Source: Bufo bufo
Taxonomy: Eukaryota > Chordata > Amphibia > Anura > Bufonidae
Direction: 5' to 3'
Assembly: GCF_905171765.1 (NCBI RefSeq)
Contig: NC_053392.1
Location: forward strand, 408,896,366-408,960,365
DNA length: 64,000 bases
Below, piece after piece: positions 59,001 to 64,000 of the stretch; position 1 is the first letter of the stretch, and the number at the start of each line of letters is the position of its first letter. A program made the position numbers and the translations under genes. Below the pieces are notes generated by a model that was not told the origin of the DNA, made no database searches, and was given only the letters and a program-made list of their open reading frames with translations.

Positions 59001-59797
59001 TAAATGTGTGACAGTGGCCTGTTCCAGTGGTGGGTGACGTGAAGCCTGAATCTCTGCTATGACATGAAGACAGATTCTGTGCTGACATAAGGCCAGATTC
59101 TCTGTTACGCGACCTCTCTCCTCTGCCTGGGTGCCTGGGCCTAAATGTGTGACAGTGGCCTGTTCCAGTGGTGGGTGACGTGAAGCCTGATTCTCTGCTA
59201 TGTCATGAAGACAGATAGTGCGCTGACATAAGGCCAGATTCTCTGTTACGGGACCGCTCTCCTCTGTCTGGGTGCCGGGGCCTAAATGTGTGACAGTGGC
59301 CTGTTCCAGTGGTGGGTGACGTGAAGCCTGATTCTCCGCTATGACATGAAGACAGATTCTGTGCTGACATAAGGCCAGATTCTCTGTTACGGGACCGCTC
59401 TCCTCTGTCTGGGTGCCGGGGCCTAAATGTGTGACAGTGGCCTGTTCCAGTGGTGGGTGACGTGAAGCCTGATTCTCTGCTATGACATGAAGACAGATTC
59501 TGTGCTGACATTAGGCCAGATTCTCTGTTACGGGACCGCTCTCCTCTGTCTGGGTGCCGGGGCCTAAATGTGTGACAGTGGCCTGTTCCAGTGGTGGATG
59601 ACGTGAAGCCTGATTCTCTGCTATGACATGAAGACAGATTCTGTGCTGACATAAGGCCAGATTCTCTGTTACTCGACCTCTCTCCTCTGCCTGGGTGCCT
59701 GGGCCTAAATGTGTGACAGTGGCCTGTTCCAGTGGTGGGTGACGTGAAGCCTGATTCTCTGCTATGACATGAAGACAGATTCTGTGCTGACATAAGG
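53030..59797 (+). repeat. Higher-order unit, 48 monomers (6768 bp), copy 1
   Basis: Private variants recur exactly 6768 bp (48 x 141) downstream: AAATAAGTGACAG at 53081 and 59849, GCATTGATTC at 53543 and 60311, TTATGCGACC at 53747 and 60515, TTACACGACC at 54593 and 61361, GTGTCGGGGCC at 56595 and 63363. The second copy (59798 onward) is cut by the window end. The unit differs from the 49-monomer unit of block 1 but uses the same variant types. Confidence 0.85.
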
Positions 59798-62700
59798 CCA
59801 GATTCTCTGTTACGGGACCGCTCTCCTCTGTCTGGGTGCCAGGGCCTAAATAAGTGACAGTGGCCTGTTCCAGTGGTGGGTGACGTGAAGCCTGATTCTC
59901 TGCTATGACATGAAGACAGATTCTGTGCTGACATAAGGCCAGATTCTCTGTTACGGGACCGCTCTCCTCTGTCTGGGTGCCTGGGCCTAAATGTGTGACA
60001 GTGGCCTGTTCCAGTGGTGGGTGACGTGAAGCCTAATTCTCTGCTATGACATGAAGACAGATTCTGCGCTGACATAAGGCCAGATTCTCTGTTACGGGAC
60101 CGCTCTCCTCTGTCTGGGTGCCGGGGCCTAAATGTGTGACAGTGGCCTGTTCCAGTGGTGGGTGACGTGAAGCCTGAATCTCTGCTATGACATGAAGAAA
60201 ATTCTGTGCTGACATAAGGCCAGATTCTCTGTTACGGGACCGCTCTTCTCTGTCTGGGTGCCGGGGCCTAAATGTGTGACAGTGGCCTGTTCCAGTGGTG
60301 GGTGACGTGAAGCATTGATTCTCTGCTATGACATGAAGACAGATTCTGTGCTGACATAAGGCCAGATTCTCTGTTACGGGACCTCTCTCCTCTGTCTGGG
60401 TGCCGGGGCCTAAATGTGTGACAGTGGCCTGTTCCAGTGGTGGATGACGTGAAGCCTGATTCTCTGCTATGACATGAAGACAGATTCTGTGCTGACATAA
60501 GGCCAGATTCTCTGTTATGCGACCTCTCTCCTCAGCCTGGGTGCCTGGGCCTAAATGTGTGACAGTGGCCTGTTCCAGTGGTGGGTGACGTGAAGCCTGA
60601 TTCTCTGCTATGACATGAAGACAGATTCTGCGCTGACATAAGGCCAGATTCTCTGTTACGGGACAGCTCTCCTCTGTCTGGGTGCCGGGGCCTAAATGTG
60701 TGACAGTGGCCTGTTCCAGTGGTGGGTGACGTGAAGCCTGATTCTCTGCTATGACATGAAGACAGATTCTGTGCTGACATAAGGCCAGATTCTCTGTTAC
60801 GGGACCGCTCTCCTCTGTCTGGGTGCCGGGGCCTAAATGTGTGACAGTGGCCTGTTCCAGTGGTGGGTGACGTGAAGCCTGATTCTCCGCTATGACATGA
60901 AGACAGATTCTGTGCTGACATAAGGCCAGATTCTCTGTTACGGGACCGCTCTTCTCTGTCTGGGTGCCTAGGCCTAAATGTGTGACAGTGGCCTGTTCCA
61001 GTGGTGGGTGACGTGAAGCCTGATTCTCTGCTATGACATGAAGACAGATTCTGCGCTGACATAAGGCCAGATTCTCTGTTACGGGACCGCTCTCCTCTGT
61101 CTGGGTGCCTGGGCCTAAATGTGTGACAGTGGCCTGTTCCAGTGGTGGGTGACGTGAAGCCTGATTCTCTGCTATGACAGGAAGACAGATTCTGTGCTGA
61201 CATAAGGCCAGATTCTCTGTTACGGGACCGCTCTCCTCTGTCTGGGTGCCGGGGCCTAAATGTGTGACAGTGGCCTGTTCCAGTGGTGGGTGACGTGAAG
61301 CCTGATTCTCTGCTATGACATGAAGACAGATTCTGTGCTGATATAAGGCCAGATTCTCTGTTACACGACCTCTCTCCTCTGCCTGGGTGCCTGGGCCTAA
61401 ATGTGTGACAGTGGCCTGTTCCAGTGGTGGGTGACGTGAAGCCTGATTCTCTGCTATGACATGAAGACAGATTCTGCGCTGACATAAGGCCAGATTCTCT
61501 GTTACGGGACCGCTCTCCTCTGTCTGGGTGCCGGGGCCTAAATGTGTGACAGTGGCCTGTTCCAGTGGTGGGTGACGTGAAGCCTGATTCTCTGCTATGA
61601 CATGAAGACAGATTCTGCGCTGACATAAGGCCAGATTCTCTGTTACGGGACTGCTCTCCTCTGTCTGGGTGCCGGGGCCTAAAATGTGTGACAGTGGCCT
61701 GTTCCAGTGGTGGGTGACGTGAAGCCTGATTCTCAGCTATGACATGAAGACAGATTCTGTGCTGACATAAGGCCAGATTCTCTGTTACGGGACCGCTCTC
61801 CTCTGTCTGGGTGCCGGGGTCTAAATGTGTGACAGTGGCCTGTTCCAGTGGTGGGTGACGTGAAGCCTGATTCTCCGCTATGACATGAAGACAGATTCTG
61901 TGCTGACATAAGGCCAGATTCTCTGTTACGGGACCGCTCTCCTCTGTCTAGGTGCCTGGGCCTAAATGTGTGACGGTGGCCTGTTCCAGTGGTGTGTGAC
62001 GTGAAGCCTGATTCTCTGCTATGACATGAAGACAGATTCTGCGCTGACATAAGGCCAGATTCTCTGTTACGGGACCGCTCTCCTCTGTCTGGGTGCCGGG
62101 GCCTAAAAGTGTGACAGTGGCCTGTTCCAGTGGTGGGTGATGTGAAGCCTGATTCTCTGCTATGACATGAAGACAGATTCTGTGCTGACATAAGGCCAGA
62201 TTCTCTGTTACGGGACCGCTCTCCTCTGTCTGGGTGCCGGGGCCTAAATGTGTGACAGTGGCCTGTTCCAGTGGTGGGTGACGTGAAGCCTGATTCTCTG
62301 CTATGACATGAAGACAGATTCTGTGCTGACATAAGGCCAGATGCTCTGTTACGGGACCGCTCTCCTCTGTCTGGGTGCCGGGGCCTAAATGTGTGACAGT
62401 GGCCTGTTCCAGTGGTGGATGACGTGAAGCCTGATTCTCTGCTATGACATGAAGACAGATTCTGTGCTGACATAAGGCCAGATTCTCTGTTACTCGACCT
62501 CTCTCCTCTGCCTGGGTGCCTGGGCCTAAATGTGTGACAGTGGCCTGTTCCAGTGGTGGGTGACGTGAAGCCTGATTCTCTGCTATGACATGAAGACAGA
62601 TTCTGCGTTGACATAAGGCCAGATTCTCTGTTACGGGACCGCTCTCCTCTGTCTGGGTGCCGGGGCCTAAATGTGTGACAGTGGCCTGTTCCAGTGGTGG

Positions 62701-64000
62701 GTGACGTGAAGCCTGATTCTCTGCTATGACATGAAGACAGATTCTGCGCTGACATAAGGCCAGATTCTCTGTTACGGGACCGCTCTCCTCTGTCTGGGTG
62801 CCGGGGCCTAAATGTGTGACAGTGGCCTGTTCCAGTGGTGGGTGACGTGAAGCCTGATTCTCTGCTATGACATGAAGACAGATTCTGTGCTGACATAAGG
62901 CCAGATTCTTTGTTACGGGACCGCTTTCCTCTGTCTGGGTGCCGGGGCCTAAATGTGTGACAGTGGCCTGTTCCAGTGGTGGGTGACGTGAAGCCTGATT
63001 CTGTGCTATGACATGAAGACAGATTCTGTGCTGACATAAGGCCAGATTCTCTGTTACGGGACCGCTCTCCTCTGTCTGGGTGCCGGGGCCTAAATGTGTG
63101 ACAGTGGCCTGTTCCAGTGGTGGGTGACGTGAAGCCTGAATCTCTGCTATGACATGAAGAAAATTCTGTGCTGACATAAGGCCAGATTCTCTGTTACGGG
63201 ACCGCTCTCCTCTGTCTGGGTGCCTGGGCCTAAATGTGTGACAGTGGCCTGTTCCAGTGGTGGGTGACGTGAAGCCTGATTCTCTGCTATGACATGAAGA
63301 CAGATTCTGCGCTGACATAAGGCCAGATTCTCTGTTACGGGACCGCTCTCCTCTGTCTGGGTGTCGGGGCCTAAATGTGTGACAGTGGCCTGTTCCAGTG
63401 GTGGGTGACGTGAAGCCTGATTCTCTGCTATGACATGAAGACAGATTCTGTGCTGACATAAGGCCAGATTCTCTGTTACGGGACCGCTCTCCTCTGTCTG
63501 GGTGCCGGGGCCTAAATGTGTGACAGTGGCCTGTTCCAGTGGTGGGTGACGTGAAGCCTGATTCTCCGCTATGACATGAAGACAGATTCTGTGCTGACAT
63601 AAGGCCAGATTCTCTGTTACGGGACCGCTCTCCTCTGTCTGGGTGCCTGGGCCTAAATGTGTGACAGTGGCCTGTTCCAGTGGTGGGTGACGTGAAGCCT
63701 GATTCTCTGCTATGACATGAAGACAGATTCTGCGCTGACATAAGGCCAGATTCTCTGTTACGGGACCGCTCTCCTCTGTCTGGGTGCCTGGGCCTAAATG
63801 TGTGACAGTGGCCTGTTCCAGTGGTGGGTGACGTGAAGCCTGATTCTCTGCTATGACATGAAGACAGATTCTGTGCTGACATAAGGCCAGATTCTCTGTT
63901 ACGGGACCGCTCTCTTCTGTCTGGGTGCCGGGGCCTAAATGTGTGACAGTGGCCTGTTCCAGTGGTGGGTGACGTGAAGCCTGAATCTCTGCTATGACAT
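59798..64000 (+). repeat. Higher-order unit, 48 monomers, copy 2 (partial)
   Basis: Tandem repeat of the unit starting at 53030, with rare differences (for example CAGCTATGAC at 61734 where copy 1 has CTGCTATGAC, and ATGCTCTG at 62342 for ATTCTCTG). Confidence 0.8.

Larger units (their letters stand above)
52629..64000 (+). repeat. 141-bp satellite, block 2 (about 80 monomers, runs off the window)
   Basis: Same monomer and orientation as block 1. It starts within the hAT 3' flank at CCTCTCCTCTGTCTGGG and is in register with the monomer from there. It includes GAAGAAAATTCTG and AAATAAGTGACAG variants, and continues to the last base of the window. Confidence 0.98.

Noticed and set aside
25340..64000. 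CRISPR array
   Set aside because: Direct tandem units without unique spacers, in a eukaryotic transposon context.
25340..64000. Functional centromere claim
   Set aside because: Higher-order structure is suggestive, but no CENP-B-box-like sequence was seen in the monomer and no chromatin evidence can be read from sequence.

Overview
This is a transposon-dense vertebrate intergenic window, most likely from an anuran amphibian. That assignment is inferred from the mix of Tc1/mariner families, L1-like LINEs, a Penelope-like retroelement, Harbinger-, piggyBac- and hAT-type MITEs and a large hAT family; no species-diagnostic gene is present. I found no host protein-coding exon, tRNA or rRNA. Every recognisable protein segment belongs to a mobile element, and only one looks intact: the Tc1/mariner transposase at 19012-20019 on the minus strand.

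Region 1-15.1 kb is a mosaic of DNA transposons. It holds a 1.6-kb Tc1 element with long IR/DR-type ends (134-1764), a second DD34E Tc1-like element (3144-4700) inserted in a large foldback MITE, and a decayed DD35E element (7088-8540). It also holds many short Harbinger-like MITEs with TTA/TAA target duplications, and a TTAA-flanked foldback (9917-11778) that was itself entered by a hAT-like element carrying two mirror-image minisatellite arrays (10338-11721).

Region 15.1-25.1 kb is a layered nest with readable target-site duplications. An old L1 fragment was hit by a Tc1 element (Tc1-B, from 15539). Tc1-B's right end was split by an 8.1-kb L1-like LINE (17001-25084). That LINE was in turn entered by a 5'-inverted L1 (17153-20459, holding the intact DD35E element at 18836-20383) and by a 5'-truncated Penelope-like element on the minus strand (22446-24363) that carries a hammerhead-ribozyme-like motif. 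A 200-N assembly gap (25140-25339) falls inside the right end of Tc1-B.

Region 25.3-64.0 kb is dominated by one 141-bp tandem repeat: about 165 units from 25340 to 48870 and about 80 more from 52629 to the window end. Between the two blocks lie the 3' terminus of a hAT-type transposon (48871-49139), a set of about 320-bp tandem repeats (49140-50070) and a broken hAT transposase gene (50065-52513). The transposase 3' flank runs directly into the 141-bp repeats, and the first repeat block runs out directly into the hAT terminus. The simplest reading is that the satellite is an enormous expansion of a tandem repeat inside the 3' non-coding part of a hAT transposon family. The arrays have higher-order structure (10-, 48- and 49-monomer units). 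Because 141 is 3 x 47, stop-free frames of more than 1,000 codons appear on the minus strand; these follow from the period and are not genes.
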